Assembly: GCA_902577285.1 (NCBI GenBank)
Contig: CACGYL010000001.1
Coordinates: forward strand, 1-64,000
Direction: 5' to 3'
Origin: an uncultured Pelagibacteraceae bacterium
GTDB lineage: Bacteria; Pseudomonadota; Alphaproteobacteria; Pelagibacterales; Pelagibacteraceae
Length of the DNA stretch: 64,000 nt
This document shows positions 20,888 through 31,336 of the stretch, in pieces. The translations under genes and the position numbers were made by a program. A model generated the notes under the pieces. It was given only the letters and a program-made list of their open reading frames with translations. It did no database searches and had not been told where the DNA came from. Position 1 is the stretch's first letter, and every line of letters begins with the position of its first letter.

Positions 20888-22630
20888 TTATTCTATTGAC
20901 GACTTCTCTCTTTTACTTGCAACTGCAGAGACTATTGGGCTTAGTACTGGTTTTGCTTTGACATTTACACATGCAGGTTTTCCACTTTCCATTGCCCTTT
21001 TAAGCGCCGGTGCTAGCTCTTCTCTTTTATTAACTAATTCTCCATACCCTCCAAAACCCTCAAATATCTTATGAAAAGGGATGTCTCGAAAATCAGTTGC
21101 AACGCTTTTCCCACTTTTAAATAACCTCTCTTGTTGTTGCCCTATTGAGGCCAATCCACCATTGTTATCAATTACAACAGTAATGGGTTTTTTTTCATAA
21201 AATACACTTTCAATAGACATACCTCCTGATAAAAACGCACCATCTCCACTGATAAGAACAACATTTGAGTCTGGATTGTGATTTTTAGCAGATAAAGCAA
21301 ACGAAACCCCAACACCTAACATACTAAATGTTCCAGGATGTAAGATACCTTTTAATTTTTTACCTTTTGCACCAGCAATATTAATTGCAATCTCTGACCA
21401 GAAATGGGTATTTCCTCCATCTATAACTAGCCAGTCATTTTCACCCATTGCTTCTTGGACATCTAATGAAAGTTGTAGAGGATGAATTTTACCACCATTT
21501 TTTTTTGATGCCTCAGCCTCAATTGCTAAATCTTTCAAAGATTTATCTACCCATTCTTTTTTCTTTTTTTTATTTTCTTCGAACCAAGTTGTATCTAAAT
21601 TCCATTTATTATTTTTCTTTAAATTAGATAATGTATCTAAAAAAACACCAGGATCGCTTAGTAAACAAAAATCAGCTGCTCTATTAAGTTCGATTTCCTC
21701 ATGGGAGCCATTAATACATATCAACTTTGTTGATTTTGGTATAAAGGGTGGATTTCCAAAATTCATTTGATTGTCTAAACGAGCTCCAATAACAAGTACT
21801 AAATCAGAATTTTGTAGTGCATATTCTGAGGGAGGATATTGGTGTATATCAGCTAATCCCATATAAGCATTTGCTTCCTCACCTAATAATTTTTGATGAT
21901 ATGGAACATTAAAAATTGGTATATTTAAATTATTACCAGCTGCTTCAAGATTTTTTTCTGAATGTGACCACCAAATTCCATGGCCACCTATTATAATTGG
22001 TTTTTTAGCATTACTAGCAAATTCTAAAACTTCTGATAGAGAATTTGGATCTGGCCAAGCTTTAGCTAAAGGTTTAGCTTTGTGAGAAAATGGTCTTTCT
22101 TCTAACCCTACTTCTTCAGCAAATGATGAAAACATAATATCTACTGGAAGACTAAGATGAACAGCTCCTGGATAACCGTTGGTAGCAATGTGATATGCTT
22201 TGTCGACAAATTCTCTTATTCTTGTACCATCGGTAATGCTCGCACTGTATTTAGTTAAAGGAGCTGCAATTGAAACATCATCTATTTCTTTAAAACCACC
22301 CGAACCTTGCCTTTTAAGACTACTAGAACCTGTAATATAAATAACAGGACTTCTCTCACCCCAAGCCTCCATCATAGAGGGAACTGCGTTAGTAAATCCC
22401 TCTGGTCCAACTAAGCATACTGATGGTTTACGAGTAATTCTTGTATTGCCATCTGCTAAATGACCTGCAATTTGTTCATGAGGTGTATTTATCACTTCAA
22501 TTTGACACTCAGCAAATCCTTCAATTGCTGGATTACAAAAACCTCCTGCAAGAGTAAAAACTTTACTAATTCCCTTATCTTTTAAAGCTCTAGCTAATAA
22601 CGCTCCACCTCTAATTTTATTCTCACTCAT
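20888..22630 (-). CDS. ThDP-dependent enzyme (acetolactate synthase/2-hydroxyacyl-CoA lyase-like)
   Basis: HEQIAGHLADG catalytic Glu region, GDGAFLSGGMSIESV...VVIDNN ThDP motif. Confidence 0.88.
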   Translation of the reverse strand: MSENKIRGGALLARALKDKGISKVFTLAGGFCNPAIEGFAECQIEVINTPHEQIAGHLADGNTRITRKPSVCLVGPEGFTNAVPSMMEAWGERSPVIYITGSSSLKRQGSGGFKEIDDVSIAAPLTKYSASITDGTRIREFVDKAYHIATNGYPGAVHLSLPVDIMFSSFAEEVGLEERPFSHKAKPLAKAWPDPNSLSEVLEFASNAKKPIIIGGHGIWWSHSEKNLEAAGNNLNIPIFNVPYHQKLLGEEANAYMGLADIHQYPPSEYALQNSDLVLVIGARLDNQMNFGNPPFIPKSTKLICINGSHEEIELNRAADFCLLSDPGVFLDTLSNLKKNNKWNLDTTWFEENKKKKKEWVDKSLKDLAIEAEASKKNGGKIHPLQLSLDVQEAMGENDWLVIDGGNTHFWSEIAINIAGAKGKKLKGILHPGTFSMLGVGVSFALSAKNHNPDSNVVLISGDGAFLSGGMSIESVFYEKKPITVVIDNNGGLASIGQQQERLFKSGKSVATDFRDIPFHKIFEGFGGYGELVNKREELAPALKRAMESGKPACVNVKAKPVLSPIVSAVASKREKSSIE

Positions 22631-23794
22631 TTAGTAATTTACCTTATTAATAGTATTCTCTATTACTATCTCAGAAGTTACTTCATTAATATCATTTAAA
22701 CCAACCAACCCTAGTGTTGTGCTAACTTCTTCTTTTATAATCTCAACTATTCTCCTTAATCCTTTTTTTCCATCAGCTCCCATTGCATACATAACAGGTC
22801 TTCCAATCATTGCATAATCTGCACCAAATGCTAGCGCTCTTACTATATCGCTTCCACTTCTTATTCCACTATCAAAGATTAAAGGAAAATTACTTCCAAC
22901 TGATTTTCTAATCAAAGGAAGCATATTTATTGCTGCTGTGGCACTGTCTAATTGCCTACCTCCATGATTTGAAACTTGAATAGCATCCGCACCAGCTTCT
23001 TTTATTTTTATTGCGTCATCAGGAGACATTACTCCTTTAACAATAAGTTTGCCTTTCCATTTATCCCTTACTCTTTTAAGTGTGTTCCAATCAGTAGAAC
23101 CTCTACTTTCTTTTCTTTTAAAGATTCCATCTCCACTTTTCGATGTTACATAATTCATTGGCTTAGGAATTCCACTTATCAAAGTTGATAGAGACCAAGT
23201 CGGATGACTTGCAAAATCAAAAAATTGTTTTGGACCTATCTTAAAAGGATAAGAGAAACCATTTTTATCATCTCTAGTTCTTCTAGATAAAACTGGCACA
23301 TCTACAGTTAAAATTGCTACCTCATAACCAGTATTTTTTGCTCTTTCCAAAAGTTCCATCACGAAATTCTCATCTTGAAAAATATATAACTGCATCCACG
23401 AATGACCCTCTGAGAGTTCATACATCTTTTCTAATGTTGTGGTTGATGCCATAGAGACACAAGTTGGAATATTATTTCTTGCACTTTCAGCGGCTAACAT
23501 AGAGTCTGCTCCTGGCCAAGACAAATTAGTCATTCCCATAGGAGCAAAACCAAAAGGAAAATTAAATTCGTATCCTAATAACTTTTTTTTAAGAGATCTT
23601 TTTTCAACATTTCTTAAAACTTTGGGCTCTAATCTAATTTGGTCTAGAGCTATACTGTTGATTTCAGCAAGCTTCTCATCTCCTGATGCTCCGTCAATAA
23701 AATCAAAAACTAATTTGGGAAGACGTTTACGTGATAGTTCTCTTGCATCTTTTATGCTAAAGATTTTTTGACTTGGTAAAATATTATCACTCAT
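22631..23794 (-). CDS. FMN-dependent alpha-hydroxy acid oxidase/dehydrogenase
   Basis: VSNHGGRQLD, DSGIRSGSDIVRALAFGADYAMIGRP motifs. Confidence 0.93.
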   Translation of the reverse strand: MSDNILPSQKIFSIKDARELSRKRLPKLVFDFIDGASGDEKLAEINSIALDQIRLEPKVLRNVEKRSLKKKLLGYEFNFPFGFAPMGMTNLSWPGADSMLAAESARNNIPTCVSMASTTTLEKMYELSEGHSWMQLYIFQDENFVMELLERAKNTGYEVAILTVDVPVLSRRTRDDKNGFSYPFKIGPKQFFDFASHPTWSLSTLISGIPKPMNYVTSKSGDGIFKRKESRGSTDWNTLKRVRDKWKGKLIVKGVMSPDDAIKIKEAGADAIQVSNHGGRQLDSATAAINMLPLIRKSVGSNFPLIFDSGIRSGSDIVRALAFGADYAMIGRPVMYAMGADGKKGLRRIVEIIKEEVSTTLGLVGLNDINEVTSEIVIENTINKVNY

Positions 23795-24479
23795 TGTTAA
23801 TTTTAATATATTCTTTTAAGTTAAATTGTTTATTTTGATTAACAAAATAAGCATTATGACCTTTTCTAGAAGAATAAACCTCTGTTGGTTTTCCGTCAAT
23901 AAAAAGTACTGCAACACCATCATCAACAGCAACACCATCTGGTAAAGTTTTGTTTTTAATATTTTCTCTATATTTTTCTGCTCTTTTTGAGTCTGAATAA
24001 TGTGGTGTAAAACTTCCGTTTAATAATCCAATGCCATTCATAGATTTAAATCCAGGTCCATCTGAGTCAGTCAGAAAACAATCAAACCAACATGCAGCAC
24101 CAGCACTTACACCTGATAGAATTATACCTGAATTGTAAACTTCTTTTAAAAGCCCAATTAAATTATTTTCTTTCCAATATTTGAGCATGAATTTTGTATT
24201 TCCACCACCTACATAAATTGCATCAAGATTTGAAAGCCAATTTTCAAAACCTTTTACGCTAGAGATAAGATTAAAGTGAGATATGTTTAAATCTAAATCT
24301 TCAAATCTTTTGTAAAATAATTTGGTTTTATTTGAGTCATCGTTACTTGCAATAGGTAAAAATCCTAATGAGGAATTTTTTTTGTTAATATGCTTTAAAA
24401 TGAATTGGTCTTGATCATTATCTTGGTTGTGAGTAAAACCTCCACCTCCGATAGTAATTATTTTTTTTTTGATCTTCAC
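23787..24479 (-). CDS. Peptidase E (S51)-like
   Basis: IYVGGGNTKFML, SGVSAGAACWF nucleophile elbow. Confidence 0.85.
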   Translation of the reverse strand: MKIKKKIITIGGGGFTHNQDNDQDQFILKHINKKNSSLGFLPIASNDDSNKTKLFYKRFEDLDLNISHFNLISSVKGFENWLSNLDAIYVGGGNTKFMLKYWKENNLIGLLKEVYNSGIILSGVSAGAACWFDCFLTDSDGPGFKSMNGIGLLNGSFTPHYSDSKRAEKYRENIKNKTLPDGVAVDDGVAVLFIDGKPTEVYSSRKGHNAYFVNQNKQFNLKEYIKINNE

Positions 24480-24504
24480 TAATTATATTTTTAACAATTT
24501 GAAT

Positions 24505-25722
24505 TTAAATACCAGGCCAAGGTTTAGGTTCATGGGGTATATTTCTGTCTATACCTCTTACTATTTCTCCCTGTTCATCATACATTGGTAATTTACAGAT
24601 TTGACCTTTATGTAATTTTCCATCAGTGCATTTGACATCAACTATATCGCCTGGTCCATTTTCATTATTGTTGAGGCGCACTATACCAACACCACAAACT
24701 TGATAAGGTGACCATGTGCTAGATGTTATTTTACCAATCTCTTCTTCATTTAATTTAATACTCTCTCCCTTAATTGCAGTTCCAGACATAACCCGAATTC
24801 CCCAAGTCTTACATTTTTTCTCCGATGACATAAGTGCCTCTTTTCCAATAAAATTCTCTTTATCAAAATTTATAAATCTTCCAAGTCCAACTGAAAAAGG
24901 ATTGGTATTTTTTGAAAAATCTTGTCCAGCAGACAAAAGTCCAGCTTCAATTCTTCGACATCTAAATCCTGGTGTAGCTACCAAAATCATACCTAATTTT
25001 TTTCCTTCCTCAAGAATATAATCTCCAACTTTCTCTGTTTCATTTTCAGGTCTAAAATAAATTTCCCAACCAAGTTCATTAGTAAAACCACTTCTGCTTA
25101 CTATTACTTTTTGATCTAAAATTTGTAATTCTTTCCAATCAAAATATTTCCAATCATTTTCTGTAAAACCATTACTTAATTTTTCAAGTAGTTTCATGGA
25201 CAAAGGACCTTGAACCTGGCTTACCCAAACATTTGGATCATCAATTTCTACATTAAAATTTTTAGAATGCGCTTTATACCAAGAAAATAGATCACCATCT
25301 GCTTGCGCAAACCAATATTTATCTTTATCAATTCTTAAAAGTATCCCATCCGTAATCATCCCGCCATCATGATAGCAAGCAAACTGATACGAACATCTTC
25401 CCACAGCAATTTTTGAAATATCTCTAGGAAATATTTTTTGTAAAAATTTAAGAGCATCTGGTCCTGATATTTCAAATGGGTGTTCTCCCGTATGCCTAAA
25501 AATAATTTCTCTCCTTGCCTTCCAATACATTTCCTCAGGACTAACATTAGATAATTTTTCAAGGGTTAATCTCCCTGCATAATTTGAATATTCCGGGTCA
25601 TACGGCAATTCCTGATAAGTTAAGGGGTGAACTTGAATTGATCTTGCAAGTTCTAATGAATTTGAATTTTCAAGGCTAACAGGTTTTACAGTAAACCTAT
25701 ATTTATTGATTAAATCATTCAT
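24505..25722 (-). CDS. GcvT-like (aminomethyltransferase/DmdA/LigM superfamily) protein
   Basis: ISGPDALKFLQKIFPRDISKI, VQGPLSMKLLEKL, RIEAGLLSAGQDF...NFIGKEAL. Confidence 0.85.
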   Translation of the reverse strand: MNDLINKYRFTVKPVSLENSNSLELARSIQVHPLTYQELPYDPEYSNYAGRLTLEKLSNVSPEEMYWKARREIIFRHTGEHPFEISGPDALKFLQKIFPRDISKIAVGRCSYQFACYHDGGMITDGILLRIDKDKYWFAQADGDLFSWYKAHSKNFNVEIDDPNVWVSQVQGPLSMKLLEKLSNGFTENDWKYFDWKELQILDQKVIVSRSGFTNELGWEIYFRPENETEKVGDYILEEGKKLGMILVATPGFRCRRIEAGLLSAGQDFSKNTNPFSVGLGRFINFDKENFIGKEALMSSEKKCKTWGIRVMSGTAIKGESIKLNEEEIGKITSSTWSPYQVCGVGIVRLNNNENGPGDIVDVKCTDGKLHKGQICKLPMYDEQGEIVRGIDRNIPHEPKPWPGI

Positions 25723-25834
25723 TATTTTTTAGATAATCAGAATACATCAATAAAACAAATAAAAAATGTCCATTTTGACTGTTGCTATATAAGTAGCTAA
25801 TTGTTACCTTTTATTTTTTTAAAGAGAGGAAATT

Positions 25835-27322
25835 ATGAAAAACATTTTAAAATTGATATCAATTTCATTGGTATCACTATTTGTGACATTTTCATTTGCC
25901 AATGCATCTAGTGGGGTTTTCAAGCTATCTCATGATCTTGGTTTTGGAAAAGATACAAATTTAGATGCAATTACTAAAGGAAGACTATTTCAAGTAGTGA
26001 TAATGACTCAAAATCGTCTTGTTAGAAAAGATCTTAAAGGAGTTACTTCTCCTGAGTTAGCTACTGACTGGTCAGGTAACGCAGATGCAACAGAATGGAC
26101 TTTTAACTTAAGAAAAGGTGTTAAATTCCATGACGGATCTGATTTTGATGCAGAGGATGTAAAATACTCTTTAATGAGAGTTAAAGATCCTGAGATTGGT
26201 TCGCCTGCTAAAAAAAGCATGAGTGCAGTAACAGACATAGAAGTTGTTGACTCACACACAGTAAAAATAAAGTTGAATACATCATTTGCAGATTTTCCAC
26301 TTTTATTAACTGATTATAGATTAAGAATGATACCAAATGGATCAGGTGATACTATTGGAAAAACAGGTATTGGAACTGGACCGTTTATAGTTGATAAATT
26401 CGATGCTGAGGGAACAACAATTCTTAAAGCAAACCCAGATTATTGGGAAGGAGCACCAAAACTTGCTGAGGTACATGTAATTGCTATCCCAGATGGTCAA
26501 GCTAGAATTCAAGCTCTACTTACTGGTCAAATAGATATGAATAGATATGTTCCATTCAATCAGAAAAAAATATTTGATGGTAATTCAAAATTTAACGTTT
26601 CAGTTATACCAACAGGAAACTGGAGAGGTATGGTAATGAGAACTGATGTTGCACCTTTTGATGATCCTAGAGTAAGAAAGGCTGTTAGAATAGCTGTAGA
26701 TAGACAAGAATTAGTTGATCTAGTTATGGCTGGAGCAGCAACAGTGTCTTGTGATACCCCTGTTGCACCATCAGATCAATATAGAATGAAAAAAAGTTGT
26801 CCACCACAACCAGCTACAGCAAAAAAATTACTAAAAGAAGCTGGATATCCTGATGGTATTGATATGACAATTCACGTATCTACAAAAGAACCAACATGGC
26901 CAACTATTGCTGAAGTTTTGCAACAACAGCTTGCAAAAGCTAATATAAGAGCAGATATTCAAATGACACCATCAAAAAGTTATTGGAACGAAACTTGGAT
27001 GAAAAAGGCTGTTGCAATGACACGTTGGAATGAAAGACCAGCAGATAGTATTTTGCACGAGGCTTATCACAGCGAAGCAAAATGGAATGAGTCATATTAT
27101 AAAAGTGCATCTTTTGATAAGAATTTAGCTGAAGCAAGAGGTGAGTTAAATTTTAGCAAAAGAAAAGCAGCATATATTAATGCTCAAAAAACATTATGGG
27201 AAGAGTCTGGAACAATGATTCCTTACCATGTGTCTAGACTTGTTGTGACGTCTTCTAGAGTGAAAAATCTTGACGAAGTTGAGTATTTTTCAATTAGATG
27301 GCACACACTAAGTGTCCAGTAA
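25835..27322 (+). CDS. Peptide/opine-type ABC transporter substrate-binding protein (SBP family 5, DppA-like)
   Basis: Signal peptide; WTFNLRKGVKFHDGSDFDAEDVKYSL motif. Confidence 0.92.
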   Translation: MKNILKLISISLVSLFVTFSFANASSGVFKLSHDLGFGKDTNLDAITKGRLFQVVIMTQNRLVRKDLKGVTSPELATDWSGNADATEWTFNLRKGVKFHDGSDFDAEDVKYSLMRVKDPEIGSPAKKSMSAVTDIEVVDSHTVKIKLNTSFADFPLLLTDYRLRMIPNGSGDTIGKTGIGTGPFIVDKFDAEGTTILKANPDYWEGAPKLAEVHVIAIPDGQARIQALLTGQIDMNRYVPFNQKKIFDGNSKFNVSVIPTGNWRGMVMRTDVAPFDDPRVRKAVRIAVDRQELVDLVMAGAATVSCDTPVAPSDQYRMKKSCPPQPATAKKLLKEAGYPDGIDMTIHVSTKEPTWPTIAEVLQQQLAKANIRADIQMTPSKSYWNETWMKKAVAMTRWNERPADSILHEAYHSEAKWNESYYKSASFDKNLAEARGELNFSKRKAAYINAQKTLWEESGTMIPYHVSRLVVTSSRVKNLDEVEYFSIRWHTLSVQ

Positions 27323-27330
27323 TAATTTTT

Positions 27331-27362
27331 GTTTTACAGGCCTTTAATAAGGCCTGTAAAAC
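27331..27362 (+). other. Perfect 14-bp intergenic hairpin downstream of dppA-like gene
   Basis: GTTTTACAGGCCTT-TAAT-AAGGCCTGTAAAAC, no strong U-tract; candidate mRNA processing/stability element. Confidence 0.8.
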
Positions 27363-27404
27363 CTCTTTCATTTCTAAATAAATAATTTAAAATTTAAAAT
27401 TCTT

Positions 27405-28361
27405 ATGCTTTTTTTAATTATAAAAAGAATTTTGTTAGGTTTTATTACCTTATTTATTGTTTCTATAATTACGTTTGTAGGCACAGAAATTTTACCAGGG
27501 GATGCATGCACTACTTATTTAGAAAGACAAGCTTTTGGTGAGCAATTAGAAGCTTGTTACAGAAGACTTGGTTTAAATGTTCCAGCTTATGAGAGATATG
27601 TATCGTGGGCATTAAATGCTATTCAAGGAGACTTCGGTTATTCTTTAAGTGGAGAGATGCCAATCAAAGAAGTTTTGGGACCTAGAATTAAAAATTCACT
27701 TGTATTGGCATCAGCTGCAATTTTTATAGGTATACCAATAGCCTTAATTTTAGGAATTATTACTGCTCTGTGGAGAGACAAGTTACCTGATGTTGCAATA
27801 TCAACAGTAACCATATTTGCTATGACTATTCCAGAATTTATAAGTGCTACTTTGTTGATCTTAATAATTGCAATATGGTTAGAGTGGTTACCCGGTATAG
27901 TAATAGTTCCAACAGATGTCTCTTTCTTAGAGTTGCTGCCAAATATAATTTTACCAGTGGTTGCTATAGCTATGATTATGACAGCTCATATGGCTCGAAT
28001 GGTAAGGTCAAGTGTAATTCAAGTAATGGCAAGTGAATATGTTCAAATGGCAATTCTTAAAGGAGTTCCTTATTGGAAAATGGTTTTCAAACATGTTTTA
28101 CCAAATGCATTATTACCTGCGATTAATGTCGTAGCCTTGACTATTGCATGGCTTTTAGGTGGAGTTGTAGTAACCGAAGTTGTATTTAATTACCCTGGTC
28201 TTGGAAGACTAGTAATTGAGTCAATTTCAAACAGAGATTTACCAACAGTTCAAGCATTAGCAATAATTCTTGCATCTATCTACGTAAGTATAAATTTATT
28301 AGCTGATCTATTGACACTAATACTTAATCCTAGATTAAAAACTTTACAGATAAGAAAATAA
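27405..28361 (+). CDS. Dipeptide-type ABC transporter permease (DppB-like)
   Basis: GDFGYSLSGEMPIKEVL, MARMVRSSVIQVMASEYVQMAILKG motifs. Confidence 0.93.
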   Translation: MLFLIIKRILLGFITLFIVSIITFVGTEILPGDACTTYLERQAFGEQLEACYRRLGLNVPAYERYVSWALNAIQGDFGYSLSGEMPIKEVLGPRIKNSLVLASAAIFIGIPIALILGIITALWRDKLPDVAISTVTIFAMTIPEFISATLLILIIAIWLEWLPGIVIVPTDVSFLELLPNIILPVVAIAMIMTAHMARMVRSSVIQVMASEYVQMAILKGVPYWKMVFKHVLPNALLPAINVVALTIAWLLGGVVVTEVVFNYPGLGRLVIESISNRDLPTVQALAIILASIYVSINLLADLLTLILNPRLKTLQIRK

Positions 28362-28362
28362 T

Positions 28363-29256
28363 ATGAAATTGGATAATATTTACAAGGAGGAGAAGAAAAG
28401 TGCTATTGCAAAACTATCTGAAATTATAATTACAATGGCTTCAAGACCATCTGGACTTATCGGTCTTAGTATTTTAGTTTTTCATATAATTCTTGCATTT
28501 ATAAGCCCTTATATTGCTCCTCATGATTTTAAAGCTATTGATCCAACATTAATGCTTCAGGCTCCTTCAGCTGAGTATTGGTTTGGAACTGACGATCTTG
28601 GAAGAGATGTTTTTACGAGAACAATTTTGGGAGGAAGAACAGCTCTCACAATAACTTTCTTTGGATCATTAATAGCATTACTGTGGGGTGGTCTTTTAGG
28701 AATATTTTGTGGATTGGTTGGAGGAAAAATTGACGATGTAGTTATGAGAATTGTAGATGCATTCCTATCTATTCCATGGATATTAGCAATGTTATTAATT
28801 GTATCTTTGTTAGGGACATCTACTGAAGTATTGATACCTGCCTTAGGATTTTTTTATGGTAAAGGAATTGTAAGAGTTGCAAGAGCAGCAACACATGATG
28901 TTATCGCAAAAGACTTTATAGTCTCTGCAAAAGCGAGGGGACATAGTAATTTTTCAATTATTTGGAATGAAATAATTCCTAATGTAAGAGACGCAATATT
29001 AGTTGAAGGTGCAATGCGATGGTCATGGATGTTGCTTGGATTTAGTTCTCTATCTTTTTTAGGTTTTGGGGTTAGTCCTCCAACTCCAGACTGGGGATTA
29101 ATGATATCAAATGCAAGAGGGTTGATGTCTTTTGCTTATTGGGCAGTAATAGCACCAATTGTTGGATTAAGTAGTTTAATTATAGGTATTAATTTAACAG
29201 CAGACGCTTTTGCAAAAGCTTTAGGAATAGATAGATCAACTAAAGCTCCCGTTTAA
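28363..29256 (+). CDS. Dipeptide-type ABC transporter permease (DppC-like)
   Basis: YWFGTDDLGRDVFTRTILGGRTAL motif. Confidence 0.93.
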   Translation: MKLDNIYKEEKKSAIAKLSEIIITMASRPSGLIGLSILVFHIILAFISPYIAPHDFKAIDPTLMLQAPSAEYWFGTDDLGRDVFTRTILGGRTALTITFFGSLIALLWGGLLGIFCGLVGGKIDDVVMRIVDAFLSIPWILAMLLIVSLLGTSTEVLIPALGFFYGKGIVRVARAATHDVIAKDFIVSAKARGHSNFSIIWNEIIPNVRDAILVEGAMRWSWMLLGFSSLSFLGFGVSPPTPDWGLMISNARGLMSFAYWAVIAPIVGLSSLIIGINLTADAFAKALGIDRSTKAPV

Positions 29257-29258
29257 TT

Positions 29259-31283
29259 ATGACTGATATAATTCAAAAAGTAAAAAACTTATCTATTGGA
29301 TTTAGAAGTAAAAAAGGCGATGAAATCTTAATTTTAAAAAATATAAGCACAAATATCAAAAAGGGTGAAACAGTTGGAATAGTAGGGGAATCTGGTTCAG
29401 GAAAAAGCACATTAGCATTAGCAATGATGGGATATGTTAAACATGGACTTTATACCATCGGAGGGGAATGTCAGTTTAATTCGTCAAATCTACTGAAAAT
29501 GAAAAGTAAAGATCTAGAAAAAATTAGAGGCAGAAAGATAGCAATGATCCCACAAAATGCAGGTCAAGCATTGACACCAAATTTAAAAATAGGTTATCAA
29601 ATTGATGAAGCTTTGCAATTACATTCTGATTTAAATGAAAAAGAGAGAGAAAAAAAAATTTCAGAACTATTGAATAAAGTTAGACTTCCCTCACCAGAAA
29701 CAATTGCCCTTAGATATCCTCATGAACTTTCAGGAGGACAACAGCAAAGAGTTGCTGTAGCTATGGCTTTAGCTGGAACTCCGGATTTACTTCTTTTAGA
29801 TGAACCAACAACTGGACTAGATGTAACAACTCAAGCTCATGTATTAGAACTTCTCAATTTTATTGCAAAAGATACTGGAACATCTATGGTTTATGTGAGC
29901 CATGATCTTGGAGCTATTGCTCAAGTGAGTGATAGAATTATTGTTATGTATTCAGGAGAAATTGTTTTAGAAGGCCCTTCAAGAGATATCCTAAAAAGAC
30001 CCATTCATCCTTATACTCATGGATTACTCAAATCTATCCCAAAATTATCTTTAGCTGGCCTTCCTGAGTCAATGCCAGGTAGTCAACCTCAACCAGGTAC
30101 AATTCAAAGTGGTTGTAGTTTTTTTGATAGATGTAATTTTTCAGATGAGAATTGTAAAAATAATTCTCCTCAATTAGAATTTTTAAAAGACTTAAATACT
30201 AGTGTTAGATGTTTTAATTATGAAAAACTTATAAATGAAAATCAAGTAAGCCAAACAGTTAATAAAATTAAGAATAAATCACAAGATAAAGAAATATTAA
30301 ATTTATCAGAAGTATCTATTAGTTATGCTAAACAAAAACTTTTAGATCAAATTTTCAATAGAATTTCTGATGACAACCCTACAGTTAAAGACATTAATAT
30401 AAATATCAAAAAGGGAGAGACGATAGCGTTAGTAGGAGAGTCAGGAAGTGGAAAATCAACAATTCTCAAATCAATTGCTGGTCTACTTAGAACTAAAGAT
30501 GGTCTAATAAGGTTTGATGAAAATAGAAATTTATCATCTGATTTGAAAGAAAGAGATCCAAATGATTTAAGAATTATTCAATTAATATTTCAAAATCCAG
30601 ATGAGTCTTTGAATCCAAACCACACAATAGAAGAAATTATTGCACAACCATTAAAATTATATTTTGGATTAAAAGGTGAAGAATTAAAAAAAAATATTAT
30701 AGACCTATTACAAAAAGTAAGACTTGGAGAATTTTATACCTCTAGATATCCAAGACAACTATCTGGCGGTGAAAAACAAAGAGTAGCGGTTGCAAGAGCT
30801 TTTGCTGCAAAACCAGATATTATTTTATGTGATGAGGTAACATCTGCTTTAGATGTTTCCGTGCAAGCTGCTGTATTAAATTTATTACAACAACTAAAAG
30901 AAAATTTTGGAACGACATATATCTTTGTATCACATGATTTAGCTGTTGTCAGAGCAATTAGTGATAGAGTAGCAGTCCTTTATCAAGGAAGACTTTGTGA
31001 AGTTGGACCTTCAAATGATGTTTACAGGTTTCCATCTCACCCTTATACAGAAGTTTTGTTGGGCGCTGTGTTAGAGCCAGATCCAGACATAAAACCTAAA
31101 TTAGTTGCTGAGGATATTGTTGAAGAGAGACCTCCCGAAAAAGGCTGCAGTTTTCAAGGCAGATGCTCCAGAATTGTTGGAGATATTTGTAAGAAAGAAA
31201 TACCACCATGGCAATTAACAGATAGTGGTAACGCTATCAGATGCCATATACCTATTAAAGAATTACAAAAAGAACAATTTTAA
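29259..31283 (+). CDS. Fused DppD-DppF-type ABC ATPase with two nucleotide-binding domains
   Basis: Two Walker A (GESGSGKS) and two LSGG signatures in 674 aa. Confidence 0.93.
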   Translation: MTDIIQKVKNLSIGFRSKKGDEILILKNISTNIKKGETVGIVGESGSGKSTLALAMMGYVKHGLYTIGGECQFNSSNLLKMKSKDLEKIRGRKIAMIPQNAGQALTPNLKIGYQIDEALQLHSDLNEKEREKKISELLNKVRLPSPETIALRYPHELSGGQQQRVAVAMALAGTPDLLLLDEPTTGLDVTTQAHVLELLNFIAKDTGTSMVYVSHDLGAIAQVSDRIIVMYSGEIVLEGPSRDILKRPIHPYTHGLLKSIPKLSLAGLPESMPGSQPQPGTIQSGCSFFDRCNFSDENCKNNSPQLEFLKDLNTSVRCFNYEKLINENQVSQTVNKIKNKSQDKEILNLSEVSISYAKQKLLDQIFNRISDDNPTVKDININIKKGETIALVGESGSGKSTILKSIAGLLRTKDGLIRFDENRNLSSDLKERDPNDLRIIQLIFQNPDESLNPNHTIEEIIAQPLKLYFGLKGEELKKNIIDLLQKVRLGEFYTSRYPRQLSGGEKQRVAVARAFAAKPDIILCDEVTSALDVSVQAAVLNLLQQLKENFGTTYIFVSHDLAVVRAISDRVAVLYQGRLCEVGPSNDVYRFPSHPYTEVLLGAVLEPDPDIKPKLVAEDIVEERPPEKGCSFQGRCSRIVGDICKKEIPPWQLTDSGNAIRCHIPIKELQKEQF

Positions 31284-31336
31284 AATATTAAATTTATTAT
31301 TTTAAAAAATATTTATTTATGCTTAAATAATATTTT

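Noticed and set aside
31284-31336. AT-rich imperfect hairpin before bioY
   Set aside because: Imperfect and purely A/T; no convincing riboswitch or terminator structure by eye.
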